The position numbers were made by a program, and so were the translations under genes. A model generated the notes under the pieces. It had not been told where the DNA came from, searched no databases, and was given only the letters and a program-made list of their open reading frames with translations. DNA of 64,000 nt from Epiperipatus broadwayi (lineage: Eukaryota > Onychophora > Udeonychophora > Euonychophora > Peripatidae), in assembly GCA_028023455.1 (NCBI GenBank), contig JAQFVV010012666.1, positions 1,123,256 through 1,187,255 on the forward strand, written 5' to 3'. This document shows positions 11,197 through 25,178 of this stretch, in pieces (the stretch's first letter is position 1; every line of letters begins with the position of its first letter).

Positions 11197-13284
11197 TGAA
11201 GCAATGGATCTGAAGTCCGATCCATGCTTCACATCTTCCTATAAACTTAATTAATATTGTAGACCTAAATTAAGATTATAGTTCAATATCAGCAGGGTTT
11301 TGCATTAGAGTTAAAAATAATTATGCTTATTAAATGTGTATTACAGTTAAATATTTTATTTTAAATAAATTTCATTCTAGTGATAAAAATTGCTTAACCT
11401 ATTAGTCAAACATATATATACATCTAGCGTATATATATGAGTTAATGCAAGATTCTGCTGAGATAAAATGCTTATTCTATTGTAAAATAAAAATATATTG
11501 TTGTTCAAATTTTATTAAAATATTTAGTATGGTTTGATTTTGAGATAAGCCCACCAACATTTCTGAAAGAATGTATATTTTAATTAGTGAGTCGTTCAAG
11601 TCTAATTAAAGATGGCATTTTCTTTCTTGCTTTTTAATTAATAGAATTCCAACTTTAAAGTAAGAAAGTTGGAGTAAAAAATTGAAGTTATTTTTAGAAC
11701 GTGTTGCTTTGAAACAAAGGAGCATGGGGAGGCTTATCAAGATCTCAGATCATACAAACAATGGAAGGTAGCTGCCAGAGAAAGTATAAATAGTAGGGAG
11801 AACAAAAGAGATAATTATTCAGACTTTTCTTTTTGAAGGAGTCAGTTGATGTTGATTTTGCTTGTGAAGGCGATTTATTAAGATTTTTCTTGCTGTTTTA
11901 TTTCCAAGTTTTCTGAAAGTGCATTCAGATTTCTCTTGGGAGAAATCTGTCAGATTTTGCTTCACATTTAGCTTGTGCTTCAAAAAAAAGTTATACAGCT
12001 GTCATTTTCAAACAATGGAGAAGTTGGAACCTGCTCCAGTTAAAACTAACCGTATTTTGAGGAAAATGGATATGCTTGGCTAGGCAAATCATAGCTTTGC
12101 CTATCGCCGAGGTTCCTAAATACCATCCAAAAATGCCTTAACATCCAATCAATAACCATATGAACTCTATGCCGTGTCTGGAGAACTTTTCATGGAAGCC
12201 ATACTTCATATTTTCATTGTCCGGACAAACACCTATCGTCGGCCGGATCAAGCCACAGACGCCGTAAGGAACATCATGGGAAAAAGGACGGTATCGTATC
12301 TACTATATTAAACTATCTCGTATGCTACTTTTGATTCATATTGTTTTATTGTTGTATTGAAATATATGTTTTGCTATGTAAACCTTTTTGAATTAACCTT
12401 AAATATATTTTGGGATCATCTAGCTATATGTAACCTTTTTACCTTCGCTATTCTTCCTTACTAACCATTGTAAATATGTAGTATTTCGTTGCGGTTAAAT
12501 TTAATAGTTAACTTTTTGTCATTTGAAATCTCTTTCCAATTTTATTTATGTTGTTAATTAAATCCAAGTCAGTTTCTTTTGTATGCCAACTTGATCTCTT
12601 TGATAACACCTCTTTTTGTCCGCCATTTGCTTATCACGTATATTTGATTTAGCTATATACGTTCTAAGTCAATTTTAAACACGGTTTTTAGCGCAAAGCC
12701 ATAAGAAATGCTTTGCGAAAGGTTTTTTATTATCTATCGTACTTTATCGAGAAGATCGAGTTGGAAATTTTTTTATAAAATTGGGAAGAAAAGAATTTGA
12801 CCGCAAACCTATTAACTTGTTTTATTTTTATTGTCTAATTAGTTTGTTGCAGTAATTTAGGGGAATAGCGGAGGCCCATTAAAACTTTATTCATATTTTA
12901 AAGCCATTAATTAAACATTATTTAATTATCAAAAACTTGAGTTTCTTAGTTATATTAAATGCTTTATTTTTACTTTTCAATGATCCAGGCACGCAAAACG
13001 CAAACACCAACACATCTTTTTATGTACTTTACACATTTAGCTTTTAGCTCTTTAGGATTTCCCGTCCATGTCTCTACCGCTGTTGCTAAGCTTTGTGGCC
13101 GGTTGAAAAATAATTTATGCATGGCTCAGATGGTGTTGTTTGTTTGTGATCAGGCCTCGAGAACAGGCGAATGGGCAGAGGTCATACGTATTCTTGATTT
13201 ATATCTCGCGTATGGTTGACCTTGAGGTACTTTCGCTTAGTATTCGAACTGGGTTAAATCTACACACATCATCTGACTGTCACA
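11197..13284 (+). repeat. E2 5' LTR
   Basis: The LTR is 2088 bp, begins TGAAGCAATGGATC and ends CTGACTGTCACA. The first 35 bases fold into a hairpin: TGAAGCAATGGATC pairs with GATCCATGCTTCA. A TATAAATA box is at 11785-11792. An 86-codon frame (12959-13219) is identical in both LTRs, but that only reflects LTR identity; it has no known domain. Confidence 0.92.
11785..11825 (+). promoter_or_regulatory. E2 LTR TATA box and start region
   Basis: TATAAATA at 11785-11792 is repeated at 17892-17899 in the 3' LTR. A TCAGA pyrimidine-flanked motif follows at 11819-11823, about 35 bases downstream, a plausible start. Confidence 0.5.
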
Positions 13285-13307
13285 GTAGATTTTTTTTCTC
13301 CGCATTC

Positions 13308-13326
13308 TGGACGCCCATCGTGTGGC
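13308..13326 (+). promoter_or_regulatory. E2 primer-binding-like site (tRNA-Lys type)
   Basis: TGGACGCCCATCGTGTGGC followed by TATTCGAA resembles the tRNA-Lys site TGGCGCCCAACGTGGGGC plus TCGAA. It lies 23 bases after the LTR end rather than directly next to it, with a T-run between, which is unusual. Confidence 0.45.
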
Positions 13327-15947
13327 TATTCGAAATTTTCCATACCCTGCAATGCCCTGTATAACATTCGTATGTGTGTAGGGTGTTTTTCTTTTTTCTG
13401 TTTTAAATTAAGGAAAATATGGGTAGACGTATAATTTTTTTTTCCGATTCTGACGCTAACAGCGTGGACGAGTGTCATTTTTTTTCTTTTCTTCAAAAAA
13501 ATTTTTTAACAGTACCCTGGGAAGCTAGTTTTAGTTTAATGTATTTATATAAAATAATATATGTATAATTTTTTTCAAGTTGGTTTCCTAACGTGAGCTA
13601 AATGTCATTTTTTTTAATTAATTAAGAAGTTAAATGTGCCATAAGCTAAACATTTTTTTTTCCGAGTTTGATATATATGAAATGAATATTTTATATTTAA
13701 AAAGTTAACACGCCGTCAGTTGTTTTTTTTTTGTGTGTGATTAGAAAAGAAGATTTCAGAGTTAAAGTAATTTTTTTTTCCCTAATGAGTAGTTCCGTCA
13801 TGGCCAGTGCGCCATATATTTTTTTGTCGTATAAAGTAGATAGCTTCGATAAGGCGGAAGTGTCAAATATATACCCACCCGCCCTCCCTTAAATTAGCTT
13901 TCGTACTTTAGATTGTTTTTAGTATCGCTCAAATATGAAAAAGTTTGGAATAATAATGTTTTTCTCGAAATATAGTATAAACGGTAGTGTTAATATGTTG
14001 AGTAAAAAAAAAAAAAAAGTACAGTTACATAATAGATTTTTATTTCCGTTTGGATAAATTTTTGTAAATATCTTAGATAACCTTTTTTTTTTCGTTAATA
14101 GAATTTTTTTTCATAGATTGAAAGCTTTGATAAGTCAAAATTACACGTGTCAGTGTATGGTGTTAACAAACATTTTTTTTCACTTTCTCTGCATTTCGTT
14201 TTTATATAAAATGAATGCTATAATCATGCAAAATTCTCGTTCACTGTTAAATATTTTGTAATTACGTGTCCTACCAAATATATATAAGTTTTGTTAATAA
14301 AATAGCAAACTTAATTTTCAACTTAATAAAGAGTAAATGCGTATGTCGTTTAATTTATATTTTTGGATAACATATATGTCAGCCACCCTTTAGTTAAGAT
14401 TTTTTTCTCCATTTCGGATTATGCTATTGAATCATTTATTGAGTAACCGTTAGGTGAAGACCTTTTGAGTAACCGTTAGGTGAAGCCCTTGTTTTTTTTA
14501 GTGATCGTTTATGAAGATTCCTTGAGTAACCGTTTAGGTGAAGACCCCTTACACTTTAGAGTTCAGAATTGCTGAGTAGCCTGAAATAATAGGTCTATGT
14601 CTGCAATTGTTGTTTCCGTGTCATAGTTGTGACCAGCGTTACTTGCCTGAAATAATAGGAGTATGCGGTTTGCAATATGACATTTTTTTTTTCTAATAAA
14701 GCCATGTACATAATAATAAAAGAAATATTTGTATAGGTATATCTGTTTGTATATTTATATGTAGTCATATATATGCTTATTTGGTGTGTACATATTCATA
14801 TATATGGGTGTATATGGTATACACTTCGTTATAGTTTGGTAAAACCCATTTTTATATAAATGTTTTTTTGAAACAGTTTTTGATCTCAATGCGTGATTCT
14901 GTAAAATTGCTTGATAATTGTTCATCTATTTCGGGTTGTGACCAAAATGGTAGTTGGTTTCGATCCCAGGTTCATAATTCGGAGTGGCAGTTATCATGGG
15001 ATTTTACTTCTATTTTTAATTTTTTTTTGTGTATATATTTTATTTTGTTAATCGTACTTTAGGCTGTTTAAATTTTTTTTTGTGTGTCATGACCAAAATG
15101 GTAACTGGTTTCGATCCCAGGTCAGACAAATTACCGTACTTAGTTGTTATACGTCTTAGATTTAAATAATATTGTGTCATTTAAAATAGCATTTACTTAT
15201 TCATGCAGAGATTATTTTTTTTCGTTCAGCAGAATCAAATTAAATTTTTTTTAAAGTGAACGGAAACGCAAAGTAAAATTTTAATTGCATTGAAACTTTA
15301 TAAACCCTTATAAATGTGTGCTTGGATCATTATCCATTAATATGTATATTTGATATGGCCATTGTCTTGTCGACTGGCGCCCTTTTCAAATAAATTTGTC
15401 GGCAAGTGCAATTTCTCATATCGGATATCAAATAAACTAAATTATAGTAGATGATCAAAATAACAATGTATGCTTAGTGAGCCAAAATAATTTTAAACAT
15501 GACATGTATATTTTGCTCACATATTTCTTTATATATATATACTTGTATTAATGTAAATGCATTTTTTAGTTGTTTCAGGTGTCAGAGAAAGCCAGGTCAA
15601 GCTGTAAGTGGATTATTTCAGTTATATTAACATAGCAATGATATTTTAATGAAATATAAATAAAGTAAAGTGAGGAGAATAATATGTGGTATAGTTATTA
15701 AAGACAGACACGGCAGGATTTTTTATATTTTCATGTATAAACAGATACATATAGGCATAGGGTTAAAATAGGACCTCGTGAGGTAGGCAAAGTTAATTTC
15801 TGAAAACATAAATAAAGAATTTAGAATATTGACTTATTTTTTTATATAGAACTAAAATTTTTTCTGCACATACAGGATATAGCTCCTAGATATACATAAT
15901 ACAATATACTTATATAGATTGTATTAAAATACGTTTAGAAATAAATT
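13327..15947 (+). other. E2 long untranslated leader with T-tracts and short repeats
   Basis: About 2.6 kb between primer site and gag has no coding frame. It carries around fifteen or more T7-T10 tracts, often followed by CC, CG or CA. Short repeated modules are present: GAGTAACCGTTAGGTGAAG (14442, 14467 and a variant near 14524), TGCCTGAAATAATAGG variants (near 14578 and 14646), and CCAAAATGGTA..TGGTTTCGATCCCAGG (near 14943 and 15091). Such a leader could carry packaging, translation or splice signals; this is inference. Confidence 0.6.
15579..15603 (+). other. Possible 25-base mini-exon in the E2 leader
   Basis: A pyrimidine-rich stretch ends TTTTTTAGTTGTTTCAG at 15578, an acceptor-like site, and 25 bases later comes GTAAGT (15604-15609), a consensus donor. 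This would define a tiny internal exon upstream of gag. No expression evidence is available from sequence. Confidence 0.3.
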
Positions 15948-15980
15948 GTGACTTTCTGTAGCAAAATAGCAAAAAAAAAA

Positions 15981-17063
15981 ATGGACCAACAGACGGACGC
16001 ACATTATGACAGCGAGGAGGAGGTAGTACTCAATATTCCCAAGAGGCCAACAGGTACTCATAATGAAGAGTATAACTTTGATGCTTTCATCAAAGAAGTG
16101 AGACATGAAAGGGAAATGATGATGAACATGTTTCAAGAATTCATGAATGTGACATCACAACGACTGAACCGTTTGGAGGAAAACATGGGTCTCCAGCAAC
16201 AACATACCAGAACAAAAGTATGGCCAGATGAGGATACTCAGTTAAAATGGCAACAGAAACAAGATGATACACAACCTAAATCATTGATCGATAATGAAGT
16301 AGAGAAGGATATGTATGCCTGGGACACGTCGGTCAAGCATCAAATACAGGAGGGAGAAGACAATGGACAGATGGATGTGGATAAAAAGGAAATGAACATT
16401 CATCAACAGATCAATCCAATCAAGGCGCAACAAGGTAACCAGATCCTTACGCCTAGAATAATCAATCCGGTAACGTCTCCGGTGGCAAAATTCGTACATA
16501 TACAAGGTTTTAGAGGGGAACCGGGTGGAAACCCTAGACACCACCTTGATAGTTTAAAGATGTTTTTCAAGTTCCAGAATATGACTGAACAAGAAAAAGT
16601 GGCGATCTCCAGTCATCATTTAAAAGAATCTGCCAGAGACTGGTGGAATACTCTATCTATACAACCGCAAACATTTATGGAATATGAGAAGGCAATAATG
16701 TCAATGTACTGGAGTGCAGAGCGGCAGGAAGGTTTGATGTATTCCATAATGCATGAAACATACCCAGCTAACCATCAAGAGACTTATGCTCAGTTTTTTG
16801 TTAGGCAGGTAAATCGCATTAAAGCCCTAACTGCATTCAATTATCCAGAAATGCAGATAGTAAGGATGATTAGACACAACATGCCACCCTGGATTAGGAA
16901 AATATTAATAGGCACTCAAATGCAGGATATTCAAGGCACGATTCGGATACTAACTGACATTGATTATGGGAACTTAGAAGAAAACCAAAATGATAGGGTC
17001 ATGAACCCGTCCAAAAATACAAGGCAGTATATACCACCGGATCCCGGAAAGTTTAGAAATTAA
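15981..17063 (+). CDS. E2 gag polyprotein (intact)
   Basis: The frame is open from 15948 (371 codons), but the better start is the Met at 15981 in AAAATGGAC, giving 360 residues and a start like the other gags (MD/ME). Counting from 15948, residues 38-85 are helical and charged, 85-165 are Gln/Asp/Lys-rich linker, and 182-340 resemble a Ty3/gypsy capsid: FRGEPGGNPRHHLDSL, then ESARDWW at 227-233 and a FFVRQVNRIKAL helix, followed by IRHNMPPWIRK. The same ARDWW, QI..I.RHNMP pattern occurs in E4. There is no CCHC zinc knuckle and no protease. It ends soon after QYIPPDPG, the point where E4 gag also ends (RVPPD). Gag would form particles and package RNA; enzymes must come from elsewhere. Confidence 0.85.
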   Translation: MDQQTDAHYDSEEEVVLNIPKRPTGTHNEEYNFDAFIKEVRHEREMMMNMFQEFMNVTSQRLNRLEENMGLQQQHTRTKVWPDEDTQLKWQQKQDDTQPKSLIDNEVEKDMYAWDTSVKHQIQEGEDNGQMDVDKKEMNIHQQINPIKAQQGNQILTPRIINPVTSPVAKFVHIQGFRGEPGGNPRHHLDSLKMFFKFQNMTEQEKVAISSHHLKESARDWWNTLSIQPQTFMEYEKAIMSMYWSAERQEGLMYSIMHETYPANHQETYAQFFVRQVNRIKALTAFNYPEMQIVRMIRHNMPPWIRKILIGTQMQDIQGTIRILTDIDYGNLEENQNDRVMNPSKNTRQYIPPDPGKFRN

Positions 17064-17303
17064 AAACATAAATATAGCTAGTCAGACTAAAACAACACGG
17101 ACTTAATTTAAAATATAGGAGAGTGAATGATGGATAAACCGTTTTATAGTAACATATAGAAAGATTATTAGTAGTAGCAAATTAAACATTACAGTGAACA
17201 AAGAGTAGGCTTGAACTCACCTGGTACAAATTCTTACCTCTGACCTGAAGCAACAGCATTTTTTTTTAAAACATTTTTTTTTTGCTCACTAACTATTGGG
17301 AAA
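17064..17303 (+). other. E2 short 3' interior
   Basis: 240 bases between the gag stop and the 3' LTR hold no pol remnant. A purine-rich ATTGGGAAA directly precedes the LTR and may serve as the plus-strand primer; it is weaker than the G-rich tracts of E1b and E4. Confidence 0.5.
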
Positions 17304-19393
17304 TGAAGCAATGGATCTGAAGTCCGATCCATGCTTCACATCTTCCTATAAACTTAATTAGTATTGTAGACCTAAATTAAGTTTATAGTTCAATATCAGC
17401 AGGGTTTTGCATTAGAGTTAAAAATAATTATGCTTATTAAATGTGTATTACAGTTAAATATTTTATTTTAAATAAATTTCATTCTATTGATAAAAATTGC
17501 TTAACCTATTAGTCAAACATATATATACATCTAGCGTATATATATGAGTTAATGCAAAATTCTGCTGAAATAAAATGCTTATTCTATTGTAAAATAATAA
17601 TATATTGTTGTTCAAATTTTATTAAAATATTTAGTATGATTTGATTTTGAGATAAGCCCACCAACATTTCTGAAAGAATGTATATTTTAATTAGTGAGCC
17701 GTTCAAGTCTAATTAAAGATGGCATTTTCTTTCTTGCTTTTTAATTAATAGAATTCCAACTTTAAAGTAAGAAAGTTAGAGTAAAAAATTGAAGTTATTT
17801 TTAGAACGTGTTGCTTTGAAACAAAGGAGCATGGGGAGGCTTATCAAGATCTCAGATCATACAAACAATGGAAGGTAGCTGCCAGAGAAAGTATAAATAG
17901 TAGGGAGAACAAAAGAGATAATTATTCAGACTTTTCTTTTTGAAGGAGTCAGTTGATTCTGATTTTGCTTGTGAAGGCGATTTATTAAGATTTTTCTTGC
18001 TGTTTTATTTCCAAGTTTTCTGGAAAGTGCATTCAGATTTCTCTTGGGAGAAATCCGTCAGATTTTGCTTCACATTTAGCTTGTGCTTCAAAAAAAGTTA
18101 TACAGCTGTCATTTTCAAACAATGGAGAAGTTGGAACCTGCTCCAGTTAAAACCAACCGTATTTTGAGGAAAATGGATATGCTTGGCTAGGCAAATCATA
18201 GCTTTGCCTATCGCCGAGGTTCCTAAATACCATCCAAAAATGCCTTAACATCCAATCAATAACCATATGAACTCTATGCCATGTCTGGAGAACTTTTCAT
18301 GGAAGCCATACTTCATATTTTCATTGTCCGGACAAACACCTATCGTCGGCCGGATCAAGCCACGGACGCCGTAAGGAACATCACGGGAAAAAGGACGGTA
18401 TCGTATCTACTATATTAAACTATCTCGTATGCTACTTTTGATTCATATTGTTTTATTGTTGTATTGAAATATATGTCTTTGCTATGTAAACCTTTTTGAA
18501 TTAACCTTAAATATATTTTGGGATCATCTAGCTATATGTAACCTTTTTACCTTCGCTATTCTTCCTTACTAACCATTGTAAATATGTAGTATTTCGTTGC
18601 GGTTAAATTTAATAGTTAACTTTTTGTCATTTGAAATCTCTTTCCAATTTTATTTATGTTGTTAATTAAATCCAAGTCAGTTTCTTTTGTGTGCCAACTT
18701 GATCTCTTTGATAACACCTCTTTTTGTCCACCATTTGCTTATCACGTATATTTGATTTAGCTATATACGTTTTAAGTCAATTTTAAACACGGTTTTTAGC
18801 GCAAAGCCATAAGAAATGCTTTGCGAAAGGTTTTTTTATTATCTATCGTACTTTATCGAGAAGATCGAGTTGGAAATTTTTTTATAAAATTGGGAAGAAA
18901 AGAATTTGACCGCAAACCTATTAACTTGTTTTATTTTTATTGTCTAATTAGTTTGTTGCAGTAATTTAGGGGAATAGCGGAGGCCCATTAAAGCTTTATT
19001 CATATTTTAAAGCCATTAATTAAACATTATTTAATTATCAAAAACTTGAGTTTCTTAGTTATATTAAATGCTTTATTTTTACTTTTCAATGATCCAGGCA
19101 CGCAAAACGCAAACACCAACACATCTTTTTATGTACTTTACACATTTAGCTTTTAGCTCTTTAGGATTTCCCGTCCATGTCTCTACCGCTGTTGCTAAGC
19201 TTTGTGGCCGGTTGAAAAATAATTTATGCATGGCTCAGATGGTGTTGTTTGTTTGTGATCAGGCCTCGAGAACAGGCGAATGGGCAGAGGTCATACGTAT
19301 TCTTGATTTATATCTCGCGTATGGTTGACCTTGAGGTACTTTCGCTTAGTATTCGAACTGGGTTAAATCTACACACATCATCTGACTGTCACA
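17304..19393 (+). repeat. E2 3' LTR
   Basis: The LTR is 2090 bp, starts TGAAGCAATGGATC and ends CTGTCACA. It is nearly identical to the 5' copy, with single-base changes and a few 1-2 base indels. TATAAATA is at 17892-17899. Confidence 0.92.
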
Positions 19394-19397
19394 ATAT

Positions 19398-21720
<2,323 letters not shown>

Positions 21721-24274
21721 AAGGATATGTGTATTATAATATATCATACCATGCTTAAATTAATTACAAAAAAAGTGGCAGTATTTATTTATTTGTTATT
21801 TCTAAAAATAATATGTATTTAATAAAAGAAACAAAACATAATTATATATTTAAATCAGATGGAAGGACAAAAATTGATTTTATACAAATATGTCTTGTTT
21901 TTCTTTTGCGAAGGTAGAGAAAATATATATATATATATATATATATTTATTATATCATTGGAGAGAGGTTTACATTTATTTTATGTATTTTATTATTTCA
22001 AAATGAGAATTTTGGCTTAAGAAATCAACGAACGTATAATTGAAATAGTTTTCTAGATATGATAAAAAAGTTTGTTCGTAAAAATTGCAGTTATTAAATT
22101 TTAGAAATAATTTAAAGTCTATTATGAATTAAAAGTTATACCTTAATGTATCATTTAATTACCATATTATCTCCATAGTAGATAACTTAGAATTATTTTT
22201 TTTGTATATATATATTCTTATCCATGCGTGTGTGTGTCTATTTTGCACAATTATGAAATTTGTTTAATAAAGTTCAGTTTGTGAATATTTTATGTAGAAA
22301 TTTTGGATGTTGTCGTATGCTATAGAATTGAAAGTTAGTATGTTATCTGTGTGTACTTATCTGCCAGCATGTAAATATAATGATAGACATGTAGAAGAGC
22401 TTTGTGAATGGAAAATAATCTGATTGTGTTCTATATTTGTAGGGATGAAAGATTTTGCCTAAATAGTATATTTTTAATAATTTCCCATGAATGGAATCTA
22501 TTTTATATTGTGTGTGTATTATGAAATGATAGTTTTGAAGTTATGTGATGTTTTTCTTAGAGTCTTGGTGATGAGGAAAAGGTTCCCAACCAACAGTGTA
22601 TTTAGAATTAGATGAATTATTGTAGAAGTATTAAGTAAAGAGTTATTTACTCCTCATGTGAATTTCCCTTGGAATGTGTAGTTTGTATAATCATGAAAAT
22701 ATAGCTCCGTGTTATTTAAAATGTGGCCAGATAAATAACTGAGTCAAATTCTTGATGTAATTATAGTGTCTTATTTTATTGATGGTTTACAACATTGTCT
22801 GAAATGAAGTAATTATTTAATATTTCCTTTATGAATGGAGAGTTTGTAGAAAATATTGTTTTCTATTATTGTTGCTTGACACACACACACACACACATCA
22901 TATGAATAAATGTCGCAAATATAAAGGTTTAAAGTTATTGAAATTAAAATGTGAAATAAATGTTTTAAAGCACATTACATTCATTTAAATACAAGTATAG
23001 AGTTATTGAAATTAAAATGGGAACTAAATATTTTAAAAGACAGTATATTTATTCAATACAGAATTGTAAATCATCAAATCATCAGAATGAATATGTTTTT
23101 TTTTATTTGCTATGCATGAAGGGTATATGTAATTGAAATAATTATTTAATTAGTTATTGAAAGTTGCTTTATTGATGACCAAATATAGTTAATTTAATTT
23201 GTTTTATTAATCAATAGTAATATCCTTTCAAAATATTTAGTGTGCCAATAATTTAATATATTATTTAGTCAATGTTATGCTTAATTATGCTTAAATGAAA
23301 CATTTAAGCAACGTGAATATTTGAAGTCAGAATATTAGAGTTTTATTGTTAATTTGCTTTCAAAGGGTATAAATAATGTCATATAATGGGGATAGTCCCA
23401 AACTGATGCTCAAAGTTTATTGGATAATTTGAAATCTGTAAGACAAGTAGTCCTATTGTAAAAAAATATCATGTTAAACTAGATGTTTTTATTTTAATAA
23501 ATGATTTGTTCTAGTTATTTAAATCTTAAAAACTGTGTCTTGAGTTATTCTTGTGTACATTTGTGTTTCAATTTCCACATCTCCACATTTCATAAATCTA
23601 TTATAAAATAGATATATTATATTATAGTTATAATATCAAATTTGCTGGTGTCTGACAATATTGTTTTCTTAATCCAAACCTTATAAGGAACATTTGCCAC
23701 TGGATAAACATAATAGAATGGTTGCCAAGTTAGTATATTTATTAGATGATGATATGAGATTAAACTACCCTATTTCTGTCATTATCTTATTATTGAAATA
23801 CAGTAGAATATATTAGTCAATTAGTTTCATTATATTTTATCATACTTTAGAATTAATACTTATGGGCCAATGTATTTATTTCATTCAATTGTGTTTGTTA
23901 AATTCCCTGAGATCTTATTGTTTATTTCTTGATTGGCATTAAAGTAGATGTTTAGATTATGATATGCCAAGTCATAGAATTGTTTAGTATTATAATTATA
24001 GCAAGCTGATATTTGTTATACTTGGATGAAGGAAGAAGTTAATAGATTGTACAAATTAAACATTGTGATTCTTTATCATACAATTAATTAATAAAAAGGA
24101 TTTACATTATATTTAATATTTTGTAATATTTCGTTTTTCATTTACTTATAATCATATATCTTATGAACTTCCTATAGCTTCCCACAGAGCTGAGCTGAAC
24201 ATAGACTTAAATGAAGAGTCTCAATCATAATTTTGTATCATATATCTTGTTATATTGTTCTATTTATTAATAGA

Positions 24275-24345
24275 ACTGGCACCTGGGCATTTAGCTCATG
24301 TTATGTATATGAGCGGTGTTGGGGTTGTGGGTTATAGGCTTTGTT
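24275..24345 (+). repeat. Possible tRNA-derived SINE head, decayed
   Basis: TTTAGCTCATG near 24290, ATGAGCGGTGTTGGGGTTGT near 24310 and GGGTTATAGG resemble, in order, a tRNA A-box/D-arm and a T-arm/B-box in which GGTTCGAATCC has decayed. No A-rich tail or flanking duplication was recognised, so the call is weak. Confidence 0.25.
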
Positions 24346-24745
24346 TTCTGTATGCACATCATGGGGCCATGATCGATTGATCGATGATGATGATCTCAGT
24401 ATACATTTTCTGAATGACAAGCATAGTGGTCTGATTGGTTAATAGATGATTAACTATAGAACTGTTTTTGTTGTCCAGTGTATTAGGCCCAATGATGATG
24501 ATTATAGTGCATTTTCTGGTGCATTAATGTAGGTGCATGATTGATTAATGGTGGATAAATCAAATGCTAGTTGTTGATATTTGATGTGTGTATGGATATA
24601 TTGTGACATAGATAAGAAAAGTTGTGGCTTTGTGGGCTTGATAACTGTAGTGATATAGGTCTGGTAAGATTATATAGTATACAACCAACATACCAAATTT
24701 GATAAATGAAGGTTGTATGGTATTGTAAATATTAATTATAGTCTT

Positions 24746-24907
24746 GAATGGTGCAGAGAACTTAACTTAATGATCATGCTTATTAAAATTGTGTTGTCTT
24801 CATTATTATATAGCAGTCAATTTAATGAATGGTACAGAGAACTTAACTTAATGATCATGCTTATTAAAATTGTGTTATCTTCATTATTATATAGCAGTCA
24901 ATTTAAT
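24746..24907. repeat. 81-bp tandem duplication
   Basis: Two copies (24746-24826, 24827-24907) beginning GAATGGT.CAGAGAACTTAA differ at about two positions. A recent slip or unequal-exchange event within the E3 leader. Confidence 0.9.
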
Positions 24908-25178
24908 GTACTTTATAAATATAGATGAATCTAGAGATCTTATCTAGCTAAATCATTGGTGTTTGGATCAATGTTGTCAGAGTATACAGTGTAATAATTT
25001 TATATCAAATGTGGAAACCGAATGTTGCATCAAATAACACAAATAAACATACTAGAATAACATTATGTATTTGTAAGTGATGATGGGAAATTTAAATTGT
25101 TTCATTGGGGAGGGGGAGTTAAGCTGATGGACCTTTCTTTTCTCTTTGTGAATCTTAATAAACAAATTATAAAATATA

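Larger units (their letters stand above)
11197..19393 (+). mobile_element. E2: gag-only LTR retrotransposon, young
   Basis: LTRs at 11197-13284 and 17304-19393 flank 4.0 kb. ATAT precedes the 5' LTR (11193-11196) and follows the 3' LTR (19394-19397), consistent with a 4-base target duplication. The LTRs differ at about two dozen positions by eye over 2.09 kb, near 99% identity, so insertion is recent. The interior holds a long leader and one intact gag ORF (15981-17063) but no protease, RT or integrase and no pol tail. It is a complete non-autonomous element of the kind called TR-GAG in plants. The E2 gag is clearly related to the gags of E3 and E4. Confidence 0.9.
21721..25178 (+). other. 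E3 5' region: rest of LTR and/or leader
   Basis: 3.4 kb of AT-rich non-coding sequence before gag. It holds (TA)n at 21922-21946, a (CA)n run near 22880-22898, a diverged 70-base direct repeat near 22925-23040, a tRNA-like patch at about 24275-24345 and an 81-base tandem duplication at 24746-24907. No open reading frame of interest is seen. Confidence 0.5.

Noticed and set aside
12959-13219. 86-codon ORF repeated identically at 19068-19328
   Set aside because: Both copies lie in the E2 LTRs; identity reflects recent LTR duplication and not coding constraint. No domain is visible.
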